This document shows, in pieces, positions 54,227-63,021 of a stretch of DNA of 64,000 bases. Position 1 is the first letter of the stretch. Each line of letters begins with the position of its first letter. Under the pieces are notes generated by a model that was given only the letters and a program-made list of their open reading frames with translations, was not told where the DNA came from and did not search any database. The DNA comes from Aestuariibaculum suncheonense (lineage in GTDB: Bacteria > Bacteroidota > Bacteroidia > Flavobacteriales > Flavobacteriaceae): the NCBI RefSeq assembly GCF_014596935.1, contig NZ_JACVXC010000003.1:186001-250000 (forward strand). Reading direction: 5' to 3'. Both the position numbers and the translations under genes were made by a program.

Positions 54227-55909
54227 ATGAAAACTTTAAATAAAATAATAAGGCTATTAACTTTAAGTATAGCTTTCATCTTAACGGGCTGTGAAAATCA
54301 ACTAGTCGATATCCCCGAAAACAAATTTTCTGAAGTTCAGGTCTTCTCTACCGAAGAGGGTGTTGAAACCGCTGTTAATGGAATGTACTCTCAATTACAG
54401 GGATACGACTATTATGGAGCCAGAATGCGACTGCTACTTTGGCCTCACTCAGGCAAATACCAATCTAGACAGGGTGCTAACGACGACGCCAACAAACTTG
54501 ATATGACAAACACAAATATTAATATTGATAGATTATGGTCTGGAATGTGGCAAACCATTAACCAGATAAATCTTGTCATTAATAACGTAGAAGGTAGTGG
54601 CCTAGATAATGAAGACTCCAGTTTGGGGCAGGCTTATTTTTTACGAGGTGTGGTTTATTTCGATTTGGCCAGAATGTTTGGAGAAATTCCAATAAGACTT
54701 GCACCTACAACAAAAGAGAATATTCACATTGCAAAAAGTACTAAAAAAGAAGTTTACAATTTAATTATTGAAGACCTTAAAAAAGCAGCTAATTTAATGC
54801 CTGACCGTGGTGAATATATAGCAGGACGCCCCTTAAAATATGCCGCTAATGCCTATTTGGCAAAAGTGTACGTTACACTCGCTGGTGAAAATGATGCTGT
54901 TTCTCAGCCTACGGATTTTAATCTGGTATCTGAATCAGATATCACCACGGCATCAATATCGAATTTCTGGGAAGAAGCCAAAAAAGAATTAGATTATGTC
55001 ATTACCAATGGCGGCTATACCCTAACATCAACATATGCCGAATTGTTTAAGGAAGGGGCTTCAAGCAGAAATACAAGTGAATCTATTTTCGAACTTCAAT
55101 ATGGTTATACAGGAGCCAACAGAACTAATGATATCATTAGAGATGTTGTGTTGTCAAATCATCCTATTGTGCCCGTTGGCGCCAATACTTTTGGTCGTAT
55201 TCGTCCGAACAAGGAAATGTTCAGTGATCATATCATCCAGTATTCCGGTATTGATTTTTCGGGTCAGGACTTTATCCCGGCAGGTAGAGCGGCTAACATT
55301 ATAGCTTTAGATGAGAATATTGCAGATCCTAGGATTAACGAAACCTACATTTACAATAATTATAACAGAACCGACAACGGTAATAATGTTAACTTATTTC
55401 CTAGAGTAAACAGAGGAAACAACGCCTTTGCTCACTTAAATAAATACAGAGACCTGACCTATAATGGTACGAACACCATTAAAAACCATATCATGCTTCG
55501 CTATGCTGACGTGCTTTTGTTACGCGCCGAAGTAGAGAATGAAATCTCAGGGCCATCTAATGCTTTCCAATTTGTAAATCAGGTTTTAGCCAGAGCTAGG
55601 ACTACAACTGCAGGCATGACCTTACAACCAGCCGATTGGACGACAACATCTATAGCAACTAAGGAAATGTTCAGAGAACGTATTATGAAAGAACGTGAAT
55701 ATGAATTAAATGGCGAAGGCCATGAATGGTTTGACATGAGAAGACGTGGATTAGAGCGTTTTCAGGAACAAATAAACCATCATAATGATGCGGTCAGTTT
55801 TTACAGTTCAGAGGGTAATGTCGATTTTATTTTTCAAAACGTTGAAACCGAAATGAAACTTCCTATTCCGCTATCCGAACTATCTGGTAATAATTTAATT
55901 AATGAATAA
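54227..55909 (+). CDS. RagB/SusD-family glycan-binding lipoprotein of the sulfated-glycan locus
   Basis: This 560-residue protein is a complete SusD: lipobox (ILTGC then ENQLVDIPEN), N-terminal helices (VETAVNGMYSQLQGYDYYG, AYFLRGVVYFDLARMFGEIPI) and the C-terminal block (HIMLRYADVLLLRAEVENE, RIMKEREYELNGEGHEWFDMRRRG, LPIPLSELSGN). It lies between susC and GH3; its last bases overlap the first possible ATG of the GH3 gene, so translation may be coupled. The ligand is predicted to be the same glycan attacked by GH3, sulfatases and GH10. Confidence 0.95.
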   Translation: MKTLNKIIRLLTLSIAFILTGCENQLVDIPENKFSEVQVFSTEEGVETAVNGMYSQLQGYDYYGARMRLLLWPHSGKYQSRQGANDDANKLDMTNTNINIDRLWSGMWQTINQINLVINNVEGSGLDNEDSSLGQAYFLRGVVYFDLARMFGEIPIRLAPTTKENIHIAKSTKKEVYNLIIEDLKKAANLMPDRGEYIAGRPLKYAANAYLAKVYVTLAGENDAVSQPTDFNLVSESDITTASISNFWEEAKKELDYVITNGGYTLTSTYAELFKEGASSRNTSESIFELQYGYTGANRTNDIIRDVVLSNHPIVPVGANTFGRIRPNKEMFSDHIIQYSGIDFSGQDFIPAGRAANIIALDENIADPRINETYIYNNYNRTDNGNNVNLFPRVNRGNNAFAHLNKYRDLTYNGTNTIKNHIMLRYADVLLLRAEVENEISGPSNAFQFVNQVLARARTTTAGMTLQPADWTTTSIATKEMFRERIMKEREYELNGEGHEWFDMRRRGLERFQEQINHHNDAVSFYSSEGNVDFIFQNVETEMKLPIPLSELSGNNLINE

Positions 55910-58280
55910 CCTAATGAAATATCCTTTATATATACTCTCCATTTCAACACTTATCATTTTTAGCGCTTGTAATACAAACAAAAAACAAGACACTAATGAT
56001 GGTGGCCCATTATATCAAGATGCTTCCGCTCCAATAAAAGATAGAGTTTCCGATTTAATGTCCCGAATGACACTGGAGGATAAAGTATACCAAATGTGTC
56101 AATATGTTGGGCTTGAACATATGAAAGCAGCCGAATCTGATTTATCTGAAGAAGAACTGGATATAAACGACGCTCGAGGTTTTTATCCCGGTGTGCACAG
56201 TGATAGTGTAGGAAGATTGGCTCAGGCAGGAAAAATTGGGTCTTTTCTTCATGTGGTAACACCAGAAGAAGCCAATTACCTTCAAAGTCTGGCATTAGAA
56301 TCGCCATTAAAAATTCCTCTACTAATTGGTATAGATGCTATACATGGTAATGGTTTAGTAAATGGCTCAACAATTTATCCTTCTCCAATTTCCCAGGCCG
56401 CAACATTCGATGACACCTTAATTGAAGAAGGTAGCAGACAAACGGCTCTTGAAATGCGAGCAAATGGTATGCACTGGTCCTTCACTCCGAATATTGATGT
56501 ATTACGGGACCCAAGATGGGGACGAACCGGTGAAACTTATGGAGAAGACCCTTATTTAGTCGGGAATATGGGTATTGCAACCATTAAAGGGCTGCAGTCT
56601 GATGATTTTACAGGAACAGAACATGTGATCGCCTGTGCTAAACATTTAATTGCAGGAAGTTCCTCTATAAATGGATTAAACGCCTCTCCCACCGATGTAT
56701 CCAAACGTACTTTATTCGAAATCTTCTTGCCTCCTTACCGACGTGCTGTACAGGAAGCCAATGTATATTCAATTATGGCGGCTCATAATGAAGTAGCAGG
56801 TATGCCCGGACATATGGATAAATTCATGATGACCGATTTGATGCGCGATCGTTGGCATTTTGATGGATTCTATGTTAGTGACTGGAATGACGTATCGCGT
56901 ATTGCTCTTTGGCATCATGTAGCTAAAGATTTCAAACAATCTATTGAATTTTCGGTTAACGCCGGAATGGATATGAATATGCATGGTCCCGTATTCGACA
57001 AATTACTAATTGAACTGGTTAACGAAGGAAAAGTAGATGAAGCCAGAGTTAATTACGCCTGCAGTAAAATTTTAGAAGCAAAATTCCGATTAGGCCTTTT
57101 TGAAAATCCTTATGTAGATCTTGAAAAAGTTAAATCTGTAAACTTTTCTGAAGCACATCAAAAAACCGCTTTGGAGCAAGCTCAAAAAGCCATTGTTTTA
57201 CTGAAAAATGAAAAAAGTATGTTACCGCTTTCCGAAAACGGAAACAATAAAACCATTTTTATAACAGGACCCAATGCCAACAATCAAACCACATTAGGTG
57301 ATTGGGTATCTCCTCAACCAGAGGAAAACATTGTAACTATGGTTGAAGGCATTACAAAAATTGGAGAGAGCAATGGTTATAAAATCGATTACTTCAATTC
57401 CGGCGATAGATCTAAAGAAATTACTGATGAGAACATCACCATTGCAGCTCAAAAAGCAAGCAATGCAGATATTTGTGTATTGGTTTTAGGAGAAAATTCA
57501 TTTAGGCATGACTGGGCTCGTAAAACAACCGGAGAAAATATTGACAGAGCGACATTAAAATTATCAGGAAATCAGATAAAACTCTCAGAGAAAATTCTAG
57601 AAACTGGTAAACCAGTAATTGTTCTTTATGTGAGTGGCAGCCCTATTGCTGAGCCCTGGTTGGAGCAACGTGCTTCAGCCGTATTAAATACTTGGGAAAG
57701 TGGCGCTTTCGCAGGACAAGCAACAGCCGAGATATTGTTTGGTCAAGTAAATCCTTCAGGTAAATTACCGCTAACCGTTCCTCGCAGTGTTGGACAATTA
57801 CAAATGGTTTACAACCACAAACCTACAGCTTATGTTCACAAGTACAATACAGAGAAAAAAGTGCCATTGCATCCATTTGGATATGGTTTAAGTTACACCT
57901 CGTTTGAGTTTTCAAAACCTGAACTAACAAAAACAACGTTTTCAGATATCAATGATACTATCACCGTAAATGTTCAAGTTACTAACACTGGAAAAGTTGA
58001 AGGTGATGAAGTGGTTCAACTTTATATTCGCGACAACATCAGTTCGTACACCAGACCTGTAAAAGAACTAAAAGCTTACAAACGTGTTACTTTAAAACCA
58101 GGCGAAACAAAAACAGTAGCTCTCAATATCAATGCTGAAAGTCTGGCTATGTATGACCACGATTACAATTTTGTAATCGAACCCGGTGATTTCACCATCA
58201 TGACGGGAAATTCGTCTTCAGATAAAGATTTAAAAACAGCCTCACTTAGTGTTCCTCAAAAAATAAAACTGGAAATCTAA
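55902..58280 (+). CDS. GH3 lipoprotein glycosidase (beta-glucosidase/beta-xylosidase type)
   Basis: The 792-residue enzyme (or 788 from Met5 at 55914, which gives a cleaner signal MKYPLYILSISTLIIFSAC) has the full GH3 domain order. Asp327 in FYVSDWND is the expected nucleophile; VLRDPRWGRTGETYGEDPY and ACAKHLIAGS line the active site; the C-terminal Fn3-like domain (QVTNTGKVEGDEVVQLYIRD) is present. It is clearly diverged from the GH3 of the laminarin-type locus, with an insertion near residues 60-85. It should remove terminal beta-linked sugars (glucose or xylose) from imported or surface oligosaccharides. Specificity cannot be read from sequence; the GH10 nearby favours xylose. Confidence 0.92.
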   Translation: MNNLMKYPLYILSISTLIIFSACNTNKKQDTNDGGPLYQDASAPIKDRVSDLMSRMTLEDKVYQMCQYVGLEHMKAAESDLSEEELDINDARGFYPGVHSDSVGRLAQAGKIGSFLHVVTPEEANYLQSLALESPLKIPLLIGIDAIHGNGLVNGSTIYPSPISQAATFDDTLIEEGSRQTALEMRANGMHWSFTPNIDVLRDPRWGRTGETYGEDPYLVGNMGIATIKGLQSDDFTGTEHVIACAKHLIAGSSSINGLNASPTDVSKRTLFEIFLPPYRRAVQEANVYSIMAAHNEVAGMPGHMDKFMMTDLMRDRWHFDGFYVSDWNDVSRIALWHHVAKDFKQSIEFSVNAGMDMNMHGPVFDKLLIELVNEGKVDEARVNYACSKILEAKFRLGLFENPYVDLEKVKSVNFSEAHQKTALEQAQKAIVLLKNEKSMLPLSENGNNKTIFITGPNANNQTTLGDWVSPQPEENIVTMVEGITKIGESNGYKIDYFNSGDRSKEITDENITIAAQKASNADICVLVLGENSFRHDWARKTTGENIDRATLKLSGNQIKLSEKILETGKPVIVLYVSGSPIAEPWLEQRASAVLNTWESGAFAGQATAEILFGQVNPSGKLPLTVPRSVGQLQMVYNHKPTAYVHKYNTEKKVPLHPFGYGLSYTSFEFSKPELTKTTFSDINDTITVNVQVTNTGKVEGDEVVQLYIRDNISSYTRPVKELKAYKRVTLKPGETKTVALNINAESLAMYDHDYNFVIEPGDFTIMTGNSSSDKDLKTASLSVPQKIKLEI

Positions 58281-58281
58281 A

Positions 58282-59961
58282 ATGAAAAAACATAATAAAA
58301 TCGCGAAACTAAGACGCATGCCAATTATCTTACTGTTATTACTCATAATCAATTCGGCATGTAGTCAAAATAAAAAGAAATCGAATGATACGGCTACAAC
58401 AAATGAAAAGGTATTACAGCCGAATATCATTTACATAATGGCCGACGATTTAACAACGCAGGCTATAAGCGCTTATGGTGGCATATACAAGGATATTGCT
58501 CCCACACCTAATATCGACAGAATAGCAAACGAGGGTATGCTATTTCAAGATGTTTTATGTACAAATGCCATTTGTGGTCCTAGCCGCGCAGCCATTTTAA
58601 CAGGTGACTACAGCAGCAAGAATGGATACTACAAAAATGAAAGTGGTGGTAAATTCGATGAAACTAAATGGACATTCCCTCAAGAGTTTCAGAAAAATGG
58701 TTACCAAACCAGTCTTTTTGGTAAGTGGCACTTGGGATCAGAACCTAAAGGATTTAATGTGTACAAATATCATAATTCTGCAGGACAACAAGGGCATTAT
58801 TGGGATCCTGTTTATAACGAAAATGGTGTAGACGTTAAAGAGAAAGGGTATTCTACCAATTTAAGTACCGATTTTGCCATCAACTGGTTGGAAAAAGAAA
58901 GAAAACAAAACGACCCGTTTTTAATGATTTTACAGTACAAGGCCCCTCATCGTCCTTGGCAACCAGACACCAAATACGAAACCCTGTGGGATGATATTGA
59001 AATGCCATATCCCGCTACTTTTAACGATGACTATAAAGGTCGTGAACTTACAGCAGGAGATACCGAAATGACGATGGACTACTTTTCTCGTAGAGATATG
59101 AAACTTAAAGAACCTGAACATTTAAAAGGTAAGGAAAAATTGGCCTGGGCATTTTACGGAGCAAAACCAGGAGAATTAGTACAACCTGAGAATATGTCTT
59201 ACGAAGAAGGTAGAAAATGGCGTTATCAAACCTATATCAAAGACTATTTGGCTTGTGTAAAATCGGTTGATGATAATATTGGTCGTGTTTTAGATTATCT
59301 CGATAAAAATGGTTTAACCGATAACACTGTTATTATTTTAACTTCAGACCAGGGGTTTTATTTAGGAGATCATGGTTTCTTTGATAAGCGCTTTATTTAT
59401 GAAGAATCGTTGCGTATGCCATTCATTGTTAAATACCCGAAACTTATAAAGGCGGGTACTGTGAATGAAGATATTATAACTAATATTGATTTTGCTCCTA
59501 CCCTTTTAGATATAGCGAATATTTCAACCACTCATCAAATGCAAGGCGAAAGTTTTAAATCGATTTTAAAAGGAACAACTCCAAAAGACTGGCAAGAAGG
59601 CATGTACTATCATTACTATGAATTCCCCTACTGGCATCACGTGCAACCGCATTACGGAATTCGAACTAAGAAATACACCTTATCTCACTTCTACTACAAT
59701 ATTGATGTTTGGGAATTGTACGATTTAGAAAAAGACCCAAATCAAATGAACAACATTATTAATGACCCGCAATACACTAATGTAATTACAGATTTGAAAT
59801 TGGAATTAAAAAACTTAATGATTAAGTATGAAGACAACAAATCGCTTTCCGATTTTAGAATGATTACCGACTCTGATTTTGGCTCCATTGTAGATCATGA
59901 AGATGATGAAACATCCGTTCAGGACATACTAACGAATAGAAAAACAACAAATGAAAATTAA
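58282..59961 (+). CDS. S1-family sulfatase, lipoprotein (first of three)
   Basis: The 559-residue protein has a lipobox-like SACSQ near residue 27. The type I sulfatase signature CGPSRAAILTG has Cys98, the residue converted to formylglycine. The N-terminal metal-binding pattern MADDLTTQAI and the C-terminal calcium-site pattern LTSDQGFYLGDHGFFDKR are intact. It removes sulfate esters from the glycan. The start is one base after the GH3 stop, and its end overlaps the next sulfatase by 11 bases, so these are translated together. The AICGPSR type occurs in several S1 subfamilies acting on hexose or hexosamine 6-sulfates, but the position cleaved cannot be fixed here. Confidence 0.93.
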   Translation: MKKHNKIAKLRRMPIILLLLLIINSACSQNKKKSNDTATTNEKVLQPNIIYIMADDLTTQAISAYGGIYKDIAPTPNIDRIANEGMLFQDVLCTNAICGPSRAAILTGDYSSKNGYYKNESGGKFDETKWTFPQEFQKNGYQTSLFGKWHLGSEPKGFNVYKYHNSAGQQGHYWDPVYNENGVDVKEKGYSTNLSTDFAINWLEKERKQNDPFLMILQYKAPHRPWQPDTKYETLWDDIEMPYPATFNDDYKGRELTAGDTEMTMDYFSRRDMKLKEPEHLKGKEKLAWAFYGAKPGELVQPENMSYEEGRKWRYQTYIKDYLACVKSVDDNIGRVLDYLDKNGLTDNTVIILTSDQGFYLGDHGFFDKRFIYEESLRMPFIVKYPKLIKAGTVNEDIITNIDFAPTLLDIANISTTHQMQGESFKSILKGTTPKDWQEGMYYHYYEFPYWHHVQPHYGIRTKKYTLSHFYYNIDVWELYDLEKDPNQMNNIINDPQYTNVITDLKLELKNLMIKYEDNKSLSDFRMITDSDFGSIVDHEDDETSVQDILTNRKTTNEN

Positions 59962-61534
59962 GAACTATACATGGCTTTTGGTTAGTTTAACATTACTCAC
60001 CTGTAAAGCCCAACAAGCTTCAATCTCAACTGTTAAAGCTGAGGCTTCAAGTGACAAAAAGAATATTCTCTTTATTGCTGTTGATGATTTAAAACCGCTG
60101 CTTTCAAATTATGGTCACCCGGAAATGATGACTCCTAATTTTGATCGTTTGTCTAAAATGGGTGTCAGTTTTACCAATGCTCATGTACAGTATGCAGTGT
60201 GTGGTCCTTCACGTGCCAGTGTCATGACCGGAACAAATCCAGACAAAACAAAAGTTTGGGATCTTCATACCGATTTTAGGGAGTCGGCACCAGACCTTAT
60301 ATCCATGCCTGAGTATTTAATTTCTCAAGGTTACGAAACCACAGCTGTAGGTAAAATATACCACAAAGGCTCATCTTCTCCAGGACACGATGGTAAAAGT
60401 TGGAGTATTCCCCATACACAACCTAAAAATTATGATTCTGCCTACGGGGATCCTGCCTTTGAATATTATCAGAATCCAGAAACAAAAAAAACAATGAGTC
60501 TCCTTGTCAATGAAGCCGAAGCAAAAGGAATAACAAAACCAGGACAACTGCGCAGTTATGTTTTTAAACGTCTGAAGCCAAGTACAGAAAGTGCAGAGGT
60601 TTCAGATGAAGCCTATCAGGATGGCATCTATACCCAGGAAGCTTTAAAAAAACTAAATAAACTTATAAAAACAGGCAAACCTTGGTTTTTGGGTGTTGGT
60701 TATCAAAAACCACATTTACCGTTTGTCGCGCCTAAAAAGTATTGGGATCTGTACGACAGAGATAAAATTGAATTAGCAAAATTTCAAAAACTATCTGAGG
60801 GCACACCGTCATTTGCCTTCCATAATTATGGAGAATTAAGGGCCTTTAGTGATATAGATGACAATTATGATATTGGTGATATTATTGATGAAAATAAGCA
60901 ACGAGAATTGATTCATGGCTATATGGCCTGTATATCGTATATCGATGCCCAATTAGGAAAACTAATGGATGCCCTTGAAGCTAAAGGCATATTAGATGAT
61001 ACCATTATAGTACTTTGGGGCGATCACGGATGGCACTTGGGTGATCACGCCGAATGGTGTAAACACTCTAATTTTGAGCAAGCCACACGTATCCCATTTA
61101 TGTTTTCTGGACCAGGCATAGCTAAAAACCAAAATGTAGAAACCCCGGTAAATTTAGTTGATTTATTTCCTACAATTTTTGAGTTAGCTCACGTAAAACA
61201 AAGTGATCAAACCGATGGTAAATCGCTTGTACCCTTGTTAGATAATGATAAAAATACAACCATAAACATGGACTATGCTTATCATCAATATGCCAGAGGT
61301 AAACGTATGGGTTATTCGATTCGTACAGAAAAATACCGTTATACAGAATGGCATAATAATGACTATAGAAGCAACAAACCTTACAAAGATGAAAACATCG
61401 TAGGTCGTGAATTATACGACTACGATAATGATCCCTTAGAAACAAAAAACTGGGTTAACGATGCTAACTACAAAAACATAGCCACCCAATTAAAGGACAA
61501 ACTAAAATCTCATGTAACAAATAATCTAAAATAA
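59951..61534 (+). CDS. S1-family sulfatase, iduronate-2-sulfatase-like (second of three)
   Basis: The 527-residue protein has the signature CGPSRASVMTG with Cys84 as the formylglycine residue. The features DDLKPLLSNYGHPEMMTPNFDRL, TTAVGKIYHKG and GDHGWHLGDHAEWCKHSNFEQ match the iduronate-2-sulfatase-like group (S1_7-type by memory). The N-terminus ends LLTCKAQQ, a possible lipobox. Its ATG overlaps the end of the preceding sulfatase gene. It should act at a different sulfate position from its two neighbours. Some members of this group act on non-uronate sugars, so the name should not be taken as its substrate. Confidence 0.92.
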   Translation: MKIKNYTWLLVSLTLLTCKAQQASISTVKAEASSDKKNILFIAVDDLKPLLSNYGHPEMMTPNFDRLSKMGVSFTNAHVQYAVCGPSRASVMTGTNPDKTKVWDLHTDFRESAPDLISMPEYLISQGYETTAVGKIYHKGSSSPGHDGKSWSIPHTQPKNYDSAYGDPAFEYYQNPETKKTMSLLVNEAEAKGITKPGQLRSYVFKRLKPSTESAEVSDEAYQDGIYTQEALKKLNKLIKTGKPWFLGVGYQKPHLPFVAPKKYWDLYDRDKIELAKFQKLSEGTPSFAFHNYGELRAFSDIDDNYDIGDIIDENKQRELIHGYMACISYIDAQLGKLMDALEAKGILDDTIIVLWGDHGWHLGDHAEWCKHSNFEQATRIPFMFSGPGIAKNQNVETPVNLVDLFPTIFELAHVKQSDQTDGKSLVPLLDNDKNTTINMDYAYHQYARGKRMGYSIRTEKYRYTEWHNNDYRSNKPYKDENIVGRELYDYDNDPLETKNWVNDANYKNIATQLKDKLKSHVTNNLK

Positions 61535-61579
61535 TTCGTTGTCTCCATATATAAACTAAGAAACTTGTTGAAAAATTCT

Positions 61580-63016
61580 ATGAAAAAGATTGCATACATC
61601 TTATTGTGTTTTGTTTCGTTATTTACGCATGCGCAAACAAAACCTAACATCTTATTCATCATTACCGATGATTGGGGATATCATGATTTGAGTTACAACG
61701 GTTCTAAATTATACAACACTCCAAATGTTGATAATTTGGCTAAAAATGCTATAACATTCACCAATGCATACAGCAGTTATCCAAGATGTACACCTTCAAG
61801 ATATGCTATGTTAACTGGAACATATCCTGTAAATGAAGATAAAGGGAATTTAGCAGAAATGCCCGAGGAAAAAAACTTCGCTTCTATATTCAATAACGAA
61901 GGCTACCATACTTTTTATATCGGAAAATGGCACTTAGGAGAAGGTGGGGCACATCCAAAGAATTTTGGATTTAAAACCACTTATGCCGCAGGGCGATCTG
62001 GTGGATTAGGATCTCGTTTTTACCCTTTCAATACCCAAAAAAATGGCAAGCCCGCAAAAGAACCTGTTGAAGACCTCGAAGAAGATGGTAAACCTGGTGA
62101 CTATGCTTCAGATTTAATGACAGATAAAGTAATTAAACTTATCGAGAATACTCCAAAAGGAGAACCCTTCATGGGGGTTTTGGCTTACTATGCTGTACAC
62201 ACGCCTTTAGAAGCAAAACAGCAAGACATTGATCGCAATAAAAACCAGTTAAAATCTATAGATTTTGGTAATACTCCTGAATATATAAAAGAAGGTGCCG
62301 GACGTAGAAAAATGCGTCAGGATAACCCAGTATATGCTGCAATGGTTGAAAATATAGACGAAAATTTAGGTAGAATAATTGAAATGCTTAAAAACAAAAA
62401 TCTATTGGATAATACCATTATCGTATTAACCTCAGATCATGGCGGACTTTCTAATGACGGTTTTAAAGGCGAGCGCGAATTAGCCACTACAAATAATCCA
62501 TTAAGAGCCGGTAAAGGTTGGTTATATGAAGGAGGTATTAGAGTGCCTTTAATCTGGCATTATGGAAAAAATTTCAAGCCGCATAGAGAAGAAAACTCAA
62601 TCGTTATGGGAATGGATATATTTCCAACGCTACTAGATTTAGCCATTAACAAACAAGTTAAAGAAATCGATGGAAAAAGCTACAAAAGTATTCTTCTAGG
62701 TAAAGATTCCTGGGAAAACAGGTCGGTGTTTTGGAATTCTAACAAAGCACGTCCGCATAGTACCGGAGACCCCAAAGAAACCGCTGTGAGATCAGGAGAT
62801 TATAAGCTGTTATATTTTAAAGACACCAATACCTATGAATTGTATAACTTAAAGCAAGATGTTAGTGAATCTCATAATATTTCTTCTGAAAATCCATCCA
62901 AACTAGATGAAATGAAATCCCTTTTAAAAGCCTGGAAAAAAGAATATTTAGTCCCTTCCAGAATGGATATCGGCAAAAACAAAGGCAAAGAAAAGTCTGA
63001 TAAACAAAAAAAATAA
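61580..63016 (+). CDS. S1-family sulfatase, secreted (third of three)
   Basis: I take the ATG at 61580 (478 residues, signal MKKIAYILLCFVSLFTHAQ) rather than the in-frame TTG at 61565. The signature is CTPSRYAMLTG with Cys70 as formylglycine residue, TDDWGYHD for metal binding, and TSDHGGLSNDG in the calcium site. It differs from the two other sulfatases in the CTPSR variant and has a cleavable, not lipoprotein, signal, so it is probably periplasmic. The tail is very lysine-rich (NKGKEKSDKQKK). It lies between sulfatase two and the GH10 gene (5-base gap). A formylglycine-generating or anaerobic maturase gene is not in the window. Confidence 0.92.
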   Translation: MKKIAYILLCFVSLFTHAQTKPNILFIITDDWGYHDLSYNGSKLYNTPNVDNLAKNAITFTNAYSSYPRCTPSRYAMLTGTYPVNEDKGNLAEMPEEKNFASIFNNEGYHTFYIGKWHLGEGGAHPKNFGFKTTYAAGRSGGLGSRFYPFNTQKNGKPAKEPVEDLEEDGKPGDYASDLMTDKVIKLIENTPKGEPFMGVLAYYAVHTPLEAKQQDIDRNKNQLKSIDFGNTPEYIKEGAGRRKMRQDNPVYAAMVENIDENLGRIIEMLKNKNLLDNTIIVLTSDHGGLSNDGFKGERELATTNNPLRAGKGWLYEGGIRVPLIWHYGKNFKPHREENSIVMGMDIFPTLLDLAINKQVKEIDGKSYKSILLGKDSWENRSVFWNSNKARPHSTGDPKETAVRSGDYKLLYFKDTNTYELYNLKQDVSESHNISSENPSKLDEMKSLLKAWKKEYLVPSRMDIGKNKGKEKSDKQKK

Positions 63017-63021
63017 AGCAT

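Noticed and set aside
58604-58831. Short overlapping open frames inside sulfatase and SusD genes
   Set aside because: They are in other frames of well-supported enzymes and show no family motif or start site.
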